A stretch of 64,000 bases of DNA from positions 124,001 to 188,000 of the forward strand of contig NZ_JAEINN010000008.1 in the NCBI RefSeq assembly GCF_016342405.1, written 5' to 3'. This DNA comes from Maridesulfovibrio ferrireducens (lineage in GTDB: Bacteria; Desulfobacterota; Desulfovibrionia; Desulfovibrionales; Desulfovibrionaceae). The translations under genes and the position numbers were made by a program. Shown piece after piece: positions 47,857 to 56,824 of this stretch; position 1 is the first letter of the stretch; each line of letters begins with the position of its first letter. Below the pieces are notes generated by a model, which was given only the letters and a program-made list of their open reading frames with translations, was not told the DNA's origin and searched no databases.

Positions 47857-48399
47857 TTAATCAACTGCCACGGTAAGTTTCTCAAAATATGGTCTAACTG
47901 CATCAATATCTGCTTTTGGCACCTGCATCATCGCTTTAGCTGTTTGCATCATTGAGTTCATCTGTTCTTTCATTATTTTTTTATGTTCAGGAGACATGTT
48001 TGGGTCAGCATCCATTTGGGCCATTGCTGCCTGCATTTTTTCCATTCCGGCTGATTGTTCTTGTTCCATGGCGATTGAGACAAAAGCTTTTAATACTCTA
48101 CCTGATGTTTCCGGCCATGTTTGAGCGGAAAAGCCGTTGTCCTTAATAATTTTTTTAGCCTGTGCACTATACTCATATATAAGCGCGCATTCTTTTTTCA
48201 TCATGTCCGGGTCAAATACGTCTGTGTTGTGGCCTCCAGCTTCCTCCATTTCTGTTTCCATTTGATCCATATAAGGTTCAAGTTTTTCCATCGTGGCTAT
48301 GACTCTCTCAATTTCATTTGAAGTTAAGGGAGCGGTTGCACTTACCATTGAAGCGAATGCAAAGATAAGAGTCAAAGTCAGTATTATTTTTTTCAGCAT
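47857..48399 (-). CDS. Secreted Met-rich helical protein, unknown function
   Basis: A 180-residue protein not recognised as a family. A signal peptide (KKIILTLTLIFAFASMVSA, cleavage after residue 21) precedes a mature chain that is almost all helical and rich in Met, Glu and Gln (for example the stretch MEKMQAAMAQMDADPNMS and MNSMMQTAKAMMQ). The pattern EIERVIATMEKLEPYMDQ recurs near the end as DIDAVRPYFEKLTVAV. It could be a periplasmic chaperone-like or metal-binding protein, but this is speculation. It ends at a bidirectional terminator. Confidence 0.8.
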   Translation of the reverse strand: MLKKIILTLTLIFAFASMVSATAPLTSNEIERVIATMEKLEPYMDQMETEMEEAGGHNTDVFDPDMMKKECALIYEYSAQAKKIIKDNGFSAQTWPETSGRVLKAFVSIAMEQEQSAGMEKMQAAMAQMDADPNMSPEHKKIMKEQMNSMMQTAKAMMQVPKADIDAVRPYFEKLTVAVD

Positions 48400-48487
48400 A
48401 TGATCCTCCGATTAAATTATATTTGGGTTAAGGGTAGAAATCATACATATATATATTTTTAGATTACTCCAAGGTATAAAACGTATG

Positions 48488-48520
48488 AAGCCCTGCTTTT
48501 TCAAGCAGGGCTTCATTTTT
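48488..48520 (-). terminator. Terminator after glnN
   Basis: GAAGCCCTGCTT pairs with AAGCAGGGCTTC around TTTC (48488-48515), flanked by a T-rich stretch on the plus strand and ACGTTTTAT on the minus side. It lies 22 bases past glnN; the T-run favours the plus strand, so orientation is not certain. Confidence 0.65.
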
Positions 48521-48541
48521 ATGGAGGCCGGAATGGGATGT

Positions 48542-50728
48542 TTATTTGATGAAGAGCATTTCTGAGTAGCTTGGGAGAGACCAGAGATCATCTGCTACAA
48601 CATCTTCGAGGTAATCAGCATATTTGCGGACTTCCAGCATTGCGGGCAATGCTTTGTAGCAGAGGTAATTAGCCTGTTTTCCAACTTCGGATTCAGTGTT
48701 GTTTTCCATGATCTTCTGAAGATTAACAACTGCTGCCTGCATTTTTCTCAGGTTCTCAGTTACATCTTCAAGAACGTCGGTAGTAAAAGGTACACCGATT
48801 GTTTTCATGTTAGCACATGTTGAAGCCAGCTCATTCTGGTAGCGGACAGCTCCTGGGAATATCTGAGTTTTTGCAATTTTAACAACAAGAGCGGCTTCAG
48901 TCATAATAGCCTGATTGTACTGCTCAAGGTATATTTCTTCACGGCTTTCAAGTTCTTCTTTTGTGAAGACATTGTACTTAGTGAACATTTCAATAACTTC
49001 AGGAGCAGTAATCGCAGGAATTGCTTCTGCGGATGTGGGCAGGTTAGGCAGTCCGCGTTCTTCTGTTGCTTCTTTGTGCCATTCTGCTGAGTATCCGTCT
49101 CCGTCAAAGAGGATGGAGCTATGATTATCCATAATGTCTTTGATTACTTTTTGTACAGCTGCATTAAGTTTAGATTGATCACCCTTTGTCGCATTTTCAA
49201 GCTCAGTTGCAATAAAGTCTAAGGATTCAGAGAACATAGAGTTTAATGCAACCTGTGGACCTGCAATGGATGCGTTGGAACCGACAGCTCTGAATTCAAA
49301 TCGGTTTCCAGTGAAAGCAAATGGGCTTGTGCGGTTACGGTCACCTGCATCTCTAGGGAGCGTAGGCAGTGTGTCAACACCGACTTTCAGGAAACCTGAG
49401 CTTGTAGGAGTAGGAGAGTTGCCTTCCTGAATTTTCTGGAAAATCTCGGTGAGGTGTTTTCCAAGGAATATTGACATGATTGCAGGTGGAGCTTCGTTAG
49501 CACCAAGACGATGGTCGTTGCTTGCAGAAGCTACTACCGCGCGAAGAAGTTTGCTGTGACGATGTACAGCGCGAATTGCCGCAGCACAGAATATCAGGAA
49601 CTGAGCATTTTTATGTGGATTTTCACCTGGATCAAAAAGGCTGCCGTGTCCTTCGCAACTTAGTGAGTAGTTAAGGTGTTTGCCGGAACCGTTAATTCCT
49701 GCAAATGGTTTTTCATGCAGCAGACAAACCATACCATGTTTTTTAGCGGTGCTTTTAAGAACGGTCATAAGCATCTGGTTGTGATCGGTTGCGAGGTTGG
49801 CATGTTCGAAGACAGGTGCAATTTCAAACTGTCCGGGAGCAACTTCATTATGACGAGTTTTAACAGGTACGCCCAGTTTGTACAGTTCGTGCTCAGCATC
49901 CATCATAAAAGAAAGGACGCGGCGGGGAATTGCTCCGAAGTAATGATCGTCCAGTTCTTGACCTTTAGCAGGTTTGGCACCGAAAAGAGTTCTTCCTGCA
50001 AGCTGGAGGTCGGGGCGGGCAAAGTAAAAGTTTCTATCTATAAGGAAGTATTCCTGCTCTGCACCGGCATTGGAGATAACACGGTTTCCGGATTTGTCTC
50101 CGAAAATTTTTAAAATGCGCTGTGCCTGTGTGTTTATAACCTGATTTGCTCTGAGCAGAGGAGTTTTCTTATCAAGAGCTTCACCTTTCCAAGATACAAA
50201 CGCAGTCGGAATGCAAAGGAAGGTTCCGTTTGGGTTTTCCAGGATGTATGCGGGGCTTGTCACATCCCAAGCGGTGTAACCGCGCGCTTCAAATGTGGTG
50301 CGCAGTCCACCGTTAGGGAAGCTGGATGCGTCCGGTTCACCCTGAATGAGTAGTTTACCTTCAAATTCGGCGATAGCGCTTCCTTTTCCGTCAGGGCTGA
50401 GAAATCCGTCATGTTTTTCTGCAGTTGATCCTGTGAGTGGGTAGAAGACATGAGTATAATGAGTTGCGCCTTTCGACATAGCCCATTCTTTCATTGCGTA
50501 GGCAACGGTGTCGGCTATCGAAGGATCAATTGCTTCCCCATGCTCGATAGTTTTCTTAAGAGATTTGTATATTCCTTTAGGAAGTCTCTCTTTCATTACT
50601 TTATCGTTGAAAACATTGCAGCCGAAAAGGTCTGTCGGTTTAATATCGGCGAAGTTTAGTGTCGTTGAAGGAGGGGTATAGTTAGTTACCGCTGTGATTG
50701 CGTTCTGACGAGACTTGTTCGAACTCAT
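48542..50728 (-). CDS. glnN: Type III glutamine synthetase
   Basis: A 728-residue GSIII, the large dodecameric glutamine synthetase of Bacteroides, cyanobacteria and other lineages, making glutamine from glutamate, NH4+ and ATP in the cytosol. Conserved catalytic segments are [12 protein letters not shown] (metal Glu), [37 protein letters not shown], the segment [18 protein letters not shown] and [22 protein letters not shown]. The long C-terminal helical extension is complete. The frame is open to 50797, but ATG 50728 follows CAAGGAG. It is divergent from an amino-acid ABC transporter, consistent with joint nitrogen control. Confidence 0.96.
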   Translation of the reverse strand: MSSNKSRQNAITAVTNYTPPSTTLNFADIKPTDLFGCNVFNDKVMKERLPKGIYKSLKKTIEHGEAIDPSIADTVAYAMKEWAMSKGATHYTHVFYPLTGSTAEKHDGFLSPDGKGSAIAEFEGKLLIQGEPDASSFPNGGLRTTFEARGYTAWDVTSPAYILENPNGTFLCIPTAFVSWKGEALDKKTPLLRANQVINTQAQRILKIFGDKSGNRVISNAGAEQEYFLIDRNFYFARPDLQLAGRTLFGAKPAKGQELDDHYFGAIPRRVLSFMMDAEHELYKLGVPVKTRHNEVAPGQFEIAPVFEHANLATDHNQMLMTVLKSTAKKHGMVCLLHEKPFAGINGSGKHLNYSLSCEGHGSLFDPGENPHKNAQFLIFCAAAIRAVHRHSKLLRAVVASASNDHRLGANEAPPAIMSIFLGKHLTEIFQKIQEGNSPTPTSSGFLKVGVDTLPTLPRDAGDRNRTSPFAFTGNRFEFRAVGSNASIAGPQVALNSMFSESLDFIATELENATKGDQSKLNAAVQKVIKDIMDNHSSILFDGDGYSAEWHKEATEERGLPNLPTSAEAIPAITAPEVIEMFTKYNVFTKEELESREEIYLEQYNQAIMTEAALVVKIAKTQIFPGAVRYQNELASTCANMKTIGVPFTTDVLEDVTENLRKMQAAVVNLQKIMENNTESEVGKQANYLCYKALPAMLEVRKYADYLEDVVADDLWSLPSYSEMLFIK

Positions 50729-50813
50729 TTGAAAAAGCTCCTTGATATTATTTAAAATTGGTCTCCGATTGTACGGAGTTTTGATACTTATTTGCAAAAA
50801 TTTAGTTTAATCA

Positions 50814-50830
50814 AAGCATAGAGTATGCCT
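50814..50830 (-). promoter_or_regulatory. Candidate sigma54 promoter of glnN
   Basis: On the minus strand AGGCAT, five bases, then ATGCT gives the invariant GG-N10-GC of -24/-12 promoters, with transcription predicted about 75 bases before glnN. Other consensus positions match only partly, and no NtrC site was recognised. Confidence 0.35.
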
Positions 50831-50939
50831 AAATGTTTATTTTGTTTAAAAACATATACTTACTTTAATATGGAGAGTTTTGGCTTAGTCTTTTTTTAAC
50901 AAAAATGTATAAAATAAAAGTGGTCTAACTGTTTAAATG

Positions 50940-51230
50940 GACATTAATGTCATTTTTTCAAAATCTACTTAAAATTGTATGACATTAATATTACAATTTT
51001 GTTAAGCTAGTGGGGTGAGGTTTTAAGCTATAATTTGTCTACAATTTAATTCTGTATGTTATGATAGTTTCTTATAAATTGGAATGTTTAAAAAATAATT
51101 AATTTGATTCGTTTTTTAATTTTTTAATTTGATTCAGTTTTTATTCAGTTGTTCTTGAAATCTTGAAATTTTGAAATAATAGTGCTAATATTTCAAAATT
51201 ACGTGTAATTTGCCTCAAATAATTGAGGCA
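50940..51230. promoter_or_regulatory. Palindrome-rich glnN/ABC-transporter intergenic region
   Basis: The 569-base divergent spacer (50729-51297) is strongly AT-rich and has no gene. Perfect inverted repeats: GACATTAATGTC (50940-50951); AAAATTGTA/TACAATTTT around 12 bases (50971-51000) with a second GACATTAAT inside; AAATTAC-GT-GTAATTT (51196-51211); TGCCTCAA-ATAA-TTGAGGCA (51211-51230). There are also two TTAATTTGATTC copies (51099, 51124) and three TTGAAAT copies at 8-base steps (51155, 51163, 51171). These look like operator sites for one or more regulators; identity unknown. Confidence 0.5.
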
Positions 51231-51297
51231 TGCGGATCAATCTTCTTTGGTAAAATATGAAGATTCTTAAAAAAACAATGCCAGTTTTGGAGGTTTT

Positions 51298-52044
51298 ATG
51301 AAAAATTTGTTGTCACTTATTGTTGCTGCGCTGTTAACAGTATTGATGGTCGGATCAGCTTTTGCTGATAAAATAACTGTTGCCTGTGATACCAGTTTTC
51401 CTCCTTTTGAATTTAAAGATCCTGAAACGGGAAAGCATACAGGGTTTGATGTTGAGCTTTGGGACGCAATTGCAAAAAAAATCGGAGCTGATTATACATT
51501 ACAGCCTATGGATTTTAATGGAATTATTCCCGGACTCCAGTCCAATCAGGTTGATGTAGGTATTGCCGGAATGACCATTAAACCTGCTCGTTCCAAAGTT
51601 GTCGATTTTTCAGATCCCTATTATAATGCCGGTCTTCTGATTCTCGTTAAAGATAGCGAAAATTCCATTAAAGACATTAAAGATCTGAAAGGAAAAATTG
51701 TTGCAACTAAACTCGGAACTACTTCCGCTGACTTCGTTAAAGCTAACAGCGGTGCTAAAGAAGTTAAACTTTTCCCCAACAGTGACGCAATGTTCATGGA
51801 ACTTATGGCTGGCGGTGCTGACGCAGTAATGTTCGACTCTCCTGTTATCGGAGATTTCGCGCGTAAAGCTTCTAAAGGTCAGGTCAAAGTTGTTGGTCCT
51901 TTATATCAGGGGCAGTCTTACGGAATCGCTTTCCCTAAAGGCAGCAAGCTTGTAACAAAGGTTAATACTGCTCTGAAAGCTCTTCGCGACAGTGGTGAAT
52001 ACCGCACACTTTATATTAAATGGTTTGGATCCGAGCCTAAATAA
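51298..52044 (+). CDS. Polar amino-acid ABC transporter, substrate-binding protein
   Basis: A 248-residue periplasmic protein of the GlnH/family-3 type. Signal peptide KNLLSLIVAALLTVLMVGSAFA, then the family signature KITVACDTSFPPFEFKDPETGKHTGFDVELWDAIA and a two-lobe body. The likely ligand is glutamine or a related polar amino acid, supported by divergent glnN, but histidine or glutamate cannot be excluded. TTGGAGG precedes ATG 51298. First gene of a three-gene transporter operon, with an attenuating hairpin after it. Confidence 0.93.
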   Translation: MKNLLSLIVAALLTVLMVGSAFADKITVACDTSFPPFEFKDPETGKHTGFDVELWDAIAKKIGADYTLQPMDFNGIIPGLQSNQVDVGIAGMTIKPARSKVVDFSDPYYNAGLLILVKDSENSIKDIKDLKGKIVATKLGTTSADFVKANSGAKEVKLFPNSDAMFMELMAGGADAVMFDSPVIGDFARKASKGQVKVVGPLYQGQSYGIAFPKGSKLVTKVNTALKALRDSGEYRTLYIKWFGSEPK

Positions 52045-52066
52045 TATTAGTTTTTTTGTTAATTAT

Positions 52067-52089
52067 AGGGCGACTTCATAGGTCGCCCT
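52067..52089 (+). terminator. Hairpin between binding-protein and permease genes
   Basis: AGGGCGAC pairs with GTCGCCCT around a 7-base loop, followed by CATTCTTTT. A partial terminator or mRNA stabiliser that would make binding protein exceed permease, common in such operons. Confidence 0.65.
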
Positions 52090-52114
52090 CATTCTTTTAA
52101 AAGATAGAGGCAGT

Positions 52115-52783
52115 ATGGCGTTTGTATTTGAAACTTCAGTGTTCTGGGATACTTTTCCCATGCTCATGCGTGGTCTTAAACTTACTGTTGAGATCGCTGT
52201 TGGGGGATTGTTTTTCGGGTTTATACTCGGAAGTCTTGCAGGTTTAATGAAACTGGCACGGTCCCTTTTGGTAAGAAAACTTGCCGGCGTTTATGTTGAA
52301 GCGATTCGCGGAACTCCGATGCTGGTTCAAGCAATGTTTCTTTATTACGGTGTTCCGATGGCTGTAGGCATAAGAATAGCACCGATTACTGCCGGTATTA
52401 TCATTATTGCTATTAATTCCGGTGCGTATATAGCTGAAATTGTGCGCGGTGCTGTGCAGTCCATTAATCCCGGACAGGTTGAGGCCGGACGTTCTATAGG
52501 TCTCACCCGTTCCCAGACAATGCTTTATGTTGTCTGGCCTCAGGCGTTGAAGCGTATGATTCCTCCCTTGGGTAATCAGTTTATCATCAGTCTGAAAGAT
52601 ACTTCTTTATTGATGGTTATCGGTGTCGGTGAGCTTATGAGAACAGGGCAGGAGATTACTTCCGTCAATTTCAGGGCGTTTGAAGTTTATCTGGCTGTTG
52701 CATGTGTGTACCTTGTCATGACTCTTTCAATTGCACAGGGTATGAAAATGTTGGAAAAAAAGCTTAACACCACCCGGAGATAA
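52115..52783 (+). CDS. Polar amino-acid ABC transporter, permease
   Basis: A 222-residue HisM/GlnP-type permease with about five membrane segments. The EAA coupling loop is [33 protein letters not shown]-like, and [14 protein letters not shown] is typical. ATG 52115 follows AGAGGCAG. It is followed by the ATPase gene after four bases. Confidence 0.95.
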   Translation: MAFVFETSVFWDTFPMLMRGLKLTVEIAVGGLFFGFILGSLAGLMKLARSLLVRKLAGVYVEAIRGTPMLVQAMFLYYGVPMAVGIRIAPITAGIIIIAINSGAYIAEIVRGAVQSINPGQVEAGRSIGLTRSQTMLYVVWPQALKRMIPPLGNQFIISLKDTSLLMVIGVGELMRTGQEITSVNFRAFEVYLAVACVYLVMTLSIAQGMKMLEKKLNTTRR

Positions 52784-52787
52784 TATT

Positions 52788-53519
52788 GTGATTAAAATTA
52801 AAAATTTACATAAAAATTTCGGGATGCTGCAAGTTATTAAAGGGATTAACTTACACGTTAAATCCGGCGAAGTAGTTTGCATAATCGGCCCTTCGGGATC
52901 AGGTAAATCCACAGTTTTAAGGTGTATCAATAAGCTTGAGGTTCCCAGTTCCGGTACTATTGAAGTAGACGGTTATGATATCATGGACAAGCAGACGAAC
53001 ATTAATAAAGTTCGTACTGAAGCCGGTATGGTTTTTCAGCAGTTTAATCTTTTTCCTCATATGACTATTTTGGAAAATGTTACTTTGGGGCCTCTTAAAG
53101 TCCGCAATATGAGCAAAGGTGATGCTAACGCATTAGGCTTAAAGCTTCTTGATAAAGTCGGTTTGAAAGAGAAGACTATTAATTTCCCAGATCAGCTTTC
53201 CGGCGGACAGAAACAGCGTGTTGCCATTGCCAGATCGCTTGCATTGCAGCCCAAGGTTATCCTTTTTGACGAACCGACATCTGCTTTAGACCCTGAGCTT
53301 GTTGGTGAAGTTCTGGACGTAATGCAGAAATTGGCCAAAGAGGGCATGACTATGATCGTGGTTACTCACGAAATGGGTTTTGCTAAAGAGGTTGCCGACA
53401 GAGTTATCTTTATTGATGAGGGAGTTATTCAAGAAGAAGGTTCTCCTCAAGAATTTTTCAGTAACCCTAAGAATCCAAGATTGAAGGATTTTTTAGGAAA
53501 AGTTGTTTCCCATCTTTAG
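52788..53519 (+). CDS. Polar amino-acid ABC transporter, ATP-binding protein
   Basis: A 243-residue GlnQ/HisP-type ATPase. Walker [10 protein letters not shown] (about 34-42), Q-loop FQQFNLFPH, signature [16 protein letters not shown] and Walker [15 protein letters not shown] are intact. GTG 52788 with GGAG upstream. Closes the operon before a terminator. Confidence 0.96.
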   Translation: MIKIKNLHKNFGMLQVIKGINLHVKSGEVVCIIGPSGSGKSTVLRCINKLEVPSSGTIEVDGYDIMDKQTNINKVRTEAGMVFQQFNLFPHMTILENVTLGPLKVRNMSKGDANALGLKLLDKVGLKEKTINFPDQLSGGQKQRVAIARSLALQPKVILFDEPTSALDPELVGEVLDVMQKLAKEGMTMIVVTHEMGFAKEVADRVIFIDEGVIQEEGSPQEFFSNPKNPRLKDFLGKVVSHL

Positions 53520-53541
53520 TTTTTTACCTTTGTTTTTGTTT

Positions 53542-53578
53542 AAGGCGGCTTACCTTGCGGTGGCCGTCTTTTTTTTGT
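53542..53578 (+). terminator. Terminator of the amino-acid ABC operon
   Basis: AAGGCGGC (53542-53549) pairs with GCCGTCTT (53563-53570) with one G-T pair, then TTTTTTTT. Confidence 0.75.
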
Positions 53579-53620
53579 CCAACCTGATAAAAGCTTGACT
53601 GAGTCTTGTATATGCTCAAT

Positions 53621-53650
53621 AAGATTAAAGTAATCCTGAACTTTAATCTT
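53621..53650 (+). repeat. Perfect 10-bp inverted repeat in the EF-hand gene leader
   Basis: AAGATTAAAG (53621-53630), ten bases, then CTTTAATCTT (53641-53650), ending three bases before the GGAG ribosome site. It may be a 5' mRNA stem or an operator. A TTGACT at 53595 could be the -35 element of the promoter. Confidence 0.6.
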
Positions 53651-53664
53651 ATGGAGTAATTTTT

Positions 53665-54240
53665 ATGAAGAAATTTTTATGTTGCAGTCTTGTCGCTCTG
53701 GTTTTCATGATGTTTAGTGCAATGGCATTCGCGGCTGGTGCGCCTGAATTGCGCGGTACATGGGGTGGTGCGGTTAAGCTGATCACTAAGGATGGCGATA
53801 TTAGAGAAAATAAAGCTGTTTTTGTTATCAATAAACAAGATGGAACTATGTTTTCCGGTTATAAAATCTGGCTTGCCGACAAAAATGATAATGCAGAGAC
53901 AGAACCATTCTGTGGTATTATTGATGCAGATGGAACCCGTCTGTATCTTGCAGAAGGTGAAGACGGATATCTTCAAGGTGAAATAACTGGAAAACAAACG
54001 ATTTCTTTGTACTATCTTGAGAGCGGTAGAAAAGCTAAAGCTATCAAGTATAATCTTGAGCGAGTTCGTTTTACCAGAGGATTTATTGATATCGATAAAG
54101 ACGGAAATAAAACTATAATCCGTTCCGAAATTGTGAATGTTTATCCTCTTAATGCTGAACGCATTATGCGCGAAGCTGATGTTAATAAAGACGGAAAACT
54201 CAGTAAAACAGAATGGGAAAATTGGAAAAACGGAAAATAA
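53665..54240 (+). CDS. Secreted EF-hand protein, unknown function
   Basis: A 191-residue exported protein. Signal peptide: basic start, core SLVALVFMMFSAMAFA, cleavage after AFA (about residue 23). The middle is beta-rich (WGGAVKLITKDGDIRENKAVF, MFSGYKIWLADKN), resembling small lipocalin-like or beta-barrel exported proteins. The C-terminus has one clear EF-hand loop, DVNKDGKLSKTE (ligands D, N, D, K-backbone, S, E) and a related acidic loop DIDKDGNKT about 40 residues earlier. Calcium binding is inferred. Stand-alone gene between terminators. Confidence 0.82.
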   Translation: MKKFLCCSLVALVFMMFSAMAFAAGAPELRGTWGGAVKLITKDGDIRENKAVFVINKQDGTMFSGYKIWLADKNDNAETEPFCGIIDADGTRLYLAEGEDGYLQGEITGKQTISLYYLESGRKAKAIKYNLERVRFTRGFIDIDKDGNKTIIRSEIVNVYPLNAERIMREADVNKDGKLSKTEWENWKNGK

Positions 54241-54264
54241 TTTCAGAAAAAATACATTTTATTT

Positions 54265-54297
54265 AGGCGCAATCGTCAAGATTGCGCCTTTTTTTGT
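54265..54297 (+). terminator. Terminator after EF-hand gene
   Basis: AGGCGCAATC pairs with GATTGCGCCT around a 5-base loop, followed by TTTTTTTG. Confidence 0.9.
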
Positions 54298-54432
54298 GAA
54301 AAAAGTGAGTTTTAAATTGAATTAAAAGTGAAATTAAGAGTGAAAACTGTCGATGATAATGAAAATTTAGAGTGTTTTTAGATTTAAGTTTGATGTCTCC
54401 TTACCAAGGAGTGCATTGATTTCTACCGAACA

Positions 54433-54621
54433 TCACCTCCCACGAGGGCTCATTTCTTTGCAACGTGCGGCGATACACGCTCCAGTTACTTCTTTTATTG
54501 CAGCCAAAGAAGTAGCTCCGTTCGAAATAGCTTCGTTAATTTGGCCTTTTGTAATGTTTGAGCAATAGCAGATAATTTCATTTTCTGGCGCGAGAAGGAT
54601 GTCTTTAGTGAATATCGTCAT
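54433..54621 (-). CDS. BFD-like [2Fe-2S] ferredoxin domain protein
   Basis: A 62-residue single-domain protein with the Cys pattern of bacterioferritin-associated ferredoxin: CYC (Cys18, Cys20) then, after 28 residues, CIAARC (Cys49, Cys54). TKGQINEAISNGATSLAAIKEVTGAC matches the helix-turn-helix-like fold of that domain. Likely a small electron carrier or cluster donor. The spacing after the CxC is a little shorter than in Bfd. It is isolated between the EF-hand terminator and the dcu pseudogene. Confidence 0.85.
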   Translation of the reverse strand: MTIFTKDILLAPENEIICYCSNITKGQINEAISNGATSLAAIKEVTGACIAARCKEMSPRGR

Positions 54622-54682
54622 TAATTCTCCATCATAGATATAGATAAAATCCCGAAGTTATTTTTTAACACCGGGCTTTATC

Positions 54683-55949
54683 TCAGTTTAAGAAAATTAT
54701 CTGTGCAAGAAAATAACCGATAACTGTGGCTGTTCCAATACCTATTAAGCCTTGAAACATAAAGCTTTGATTCAATACATATTTCCCAATGTGAGTTGTT
54801 CCTGTTCGGTCAAAACTGATTGCAGCAAGATCACTCGGATAGAAGGGGGAGAAGAAGTAGGCATAGCAGGATGGCAGAACACCGATAAGAACTTCTTTCG
54901 AAATACCCAATGAGAATCCTAGCGGGAGCATAATCGTCAATACTGCGGCCTGACTTTTAACGAACATGGCTATGGCGAATGTCCAAGGATACAAATGAAC
55001 CATTTCACTGATCATACCTATGAGGTAAGGCTTATTATAACTATTGATGGTGTACTCATCCATGCAATACTAAAGATTGTAATCATGGCGGTCATTCCCG
55101 CTGTGAAGACACTGCTATGAACTATTTTTTTAGGGGAAAGATTTGTCATTATGACAATGATTGCACCGACTGCCAGCATCATAAACTGGATGGCGACTGA
55201 CATTTTAACGCCCTCTGGAAGCAGGTGTTTGCTAAATAGAGCAAGAATTATAACTGCTAGAATTCCAAGAAGGAAGACAGCCAGTCCTTTTTTCCCTGTT
55301 GAGGCTATCTCGGTGGAGGTAGAGTCTATGTCTTCAACTTCACGTCTAAATTCAGGGTCTTTCATCTTTATCTGAAATTCTTCGTCCTAGTCTAAATCTT
55401 TACCACGTTTAAGGCTTCATGTTGCTGCTGTGAGCATTCCAATGAAGGTTGCAGGAATGGTGACCATAAGAATATTAACCAGATTTATATCAAGGTTATT
55501 GTCAGCGGCCGTGGCTAGAACGACTGCTGCAGCGGCTGCAATAGGGCTGTCGGTTATACCCATTTATGATGCAACTGTAGAAACGGCTAAAGCTCGTTCA
55601 GGTCGGATTCCGTTTTTATAAGCAACATCGTAGATGACAGGCAGAAGGGGGTATACAGAGTGTCCGGTTCCGACCAGCACCGTAAGCGAGAAAGTACAGA
55701 TATAGCCTAAGTATACAATGTATTCAGGATGTTATCGTAAAATTTATCGGCAAATTTAACAAGAAGACTAAGTCCGCCCGTAGCTTCAAGTGTTGTAGAA
55801 GCTGCGACAACAGCAAGAATGATGAGCATCACGCTGACAGGCGGATTGCCCGGTTTTACGCCGAATGCGAAAACGAGAATGGCCACTCCTCCATAGCGGA
55901 TACCTATAAATATTATTACAAGCAGTAAAAGAAGATGAACCCAGAACAT
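54683..55949 (-). pseudogene. Degraded anaerobic C4-dicarboxylate carrier (DcuA/DcuB family)
   Basis: A disrupted carrier of about 422 codons. The N-terminal 80 residues (55707-55949) match Dcu helix 1-2 (IIFIGIRYGG, KPGNPPVSVMLI), with a likely in-frame deletion after IRYGG. The frame then shifts near 55730 (continuing HPEYIVYLGY, LVGTGHSVYPLLPVIYDVA), meets in-frame TAA (55564-55566), TGA (55417-55419) and TAG (55387-55389), then runs through GLAVFLLGILAV to another frameshift near 55055, after which MISEMVHLYPWTFAIAMF and LPLGFSLG resume to 54683. Each stop is one transition from Gln or Trp. Intact homologues exchange fumarate/succinate in anaerobes. Confidence 0.88.
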
Positions 55950-56030
55950 AACGCCTCCTTTTTATTCTATATACTGCTTATTAATAATGTATGGAGATAT
56001 TTAAAGCAAGTTAAGAGCCTTTTATTGAGA

Positions 56031-56441
56031 CTACCGAACTCCTTTATTCATTAGAAATGATCCAAATTGTTTGTCAGTAACGAGTATATGGTTTTTCAGC
56101 CAGTCTGCGAGATATTTAAAAACTTTATATGGATCCAGTGCGTTATTGTCTGCGTCCATCATGTTATCCGCAGAGGCTACATATATCATGAAGTGGTTAT
56201 GCTGCTTTCTATGGTTTTCAGTTTCTGGGTAGGTATAATGTTTCATGAACATCTCTTCGGTTGAAAAATGATCCATGGCATATTGACGCATTTCTGAAAT
56301 CAATTCTAAAAGCACTTTCTGTTCTTCCATCTTTTCGATTGAATCGTAAGCTTTGTTAATCATTCCTATAAGAACTTTATGTTCATTATCGATTTTTTTG
56401 ATTCCAATTGAATAATTATCGTTCCAAGATAATAAGGCCAT
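56031..56441 (-). CDS. Bacteriohemerythrin
   Basis: A 136-residue single-domain hemerythrin, a di-iron O2-binding protein. All seven ligands can be placed: His21, His58 and Glu62 (HFSTEE), His77 and His81 (HRKQH), His118 and Asp123 (HILVTD). In Desulfovibrio relatives such proteins bind O2 in microaerobic protection or sensing. GAGGAG precedes ATG 56441. The ATG start MALLSWNDNYSIGIKKID is standard. Confidence 0.95.
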   Translation of the reverse strand: MALLSWNDNYSIGIKKIDNEHKVLIGMINKAYDSIEKMEEQKVLLELISEMRQYAMDHFSTEEMFMKHYTYPETENHRKQHNHFMIYVASADNMMDADNNALDPYKVFKYLADWLKNHILVTDKQFGSFLMNKGVR

Positions 56442-56690
56442 ATTTAACTCCTCATGTTGTTTAAGTTAGTGATATGCCTATCCGGGGAGTAAATCAATAT
56501 GCTATAAATTCTATCTTATTGGGTAGATACATCTTTTAATCCTAAGAAGGATGTCGTGGATGTGTTTTGATTGTGAGTTGTTTCAGAGACAAATAGTGAA
56601 GTTTTTTAAAATAAAAAATAATATGTCTTGACATTTTTGGGTCGTTGATAGAGAACTTTCCTCTATACACTAGTAACGCACGTGGAGGCG

Positions 56691-56792
56691 CGGTCTGAAT
56701 GTGACCGAAGCTAGTTTAAAATGAACAGGTATATCGAGGAGCAATGTGTGCATCTTGTACACTGCTCCTTTTTTTGTTGGCGCGAAAGCGTC
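56691..56792 (+). promoter_or_regulatory. Structured leader with terminator-like hairpin before the RRM gene
   Basis: The 382-base gap before the RRM gene contains, in order: CGGTC/GACCG hairpin (56691-56707); AGGAGCA...TGCTCCT (56737-56769) followed by seven T, a typical terminator; and GGCGC-GAAA-GCGTC, a GNRA-capped stem (56779-56792). The terminator lies upstream of the start, implying attenuation or an anti-terminator fold. A promoter with TTGACA (56628) is possible but its -10 is unclear. The first 180 bases of the gap (56442-56627) show nothing. Confidence 0.6.
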
Positions 56793-56824
56793 AGCGTCTC
56801 ATCAATTTTTTAGGAGAATATATA

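Noticed and set aside
55430-55621. 63-codon plus-strand frame inside the dcu remnant
   Set aside because: It is the reverse of decayed Dcu coding sequence; the minus-strand translation matches the carrier family.
56744-56824. N-terminal extension of the RRM protein
   Set aside because: In-frame ATG 56744 lies inside the terminator hairpin; the extension is hydrophobic and unlike RRM proteins, while ATG 56825 has AGGAG and the family start.
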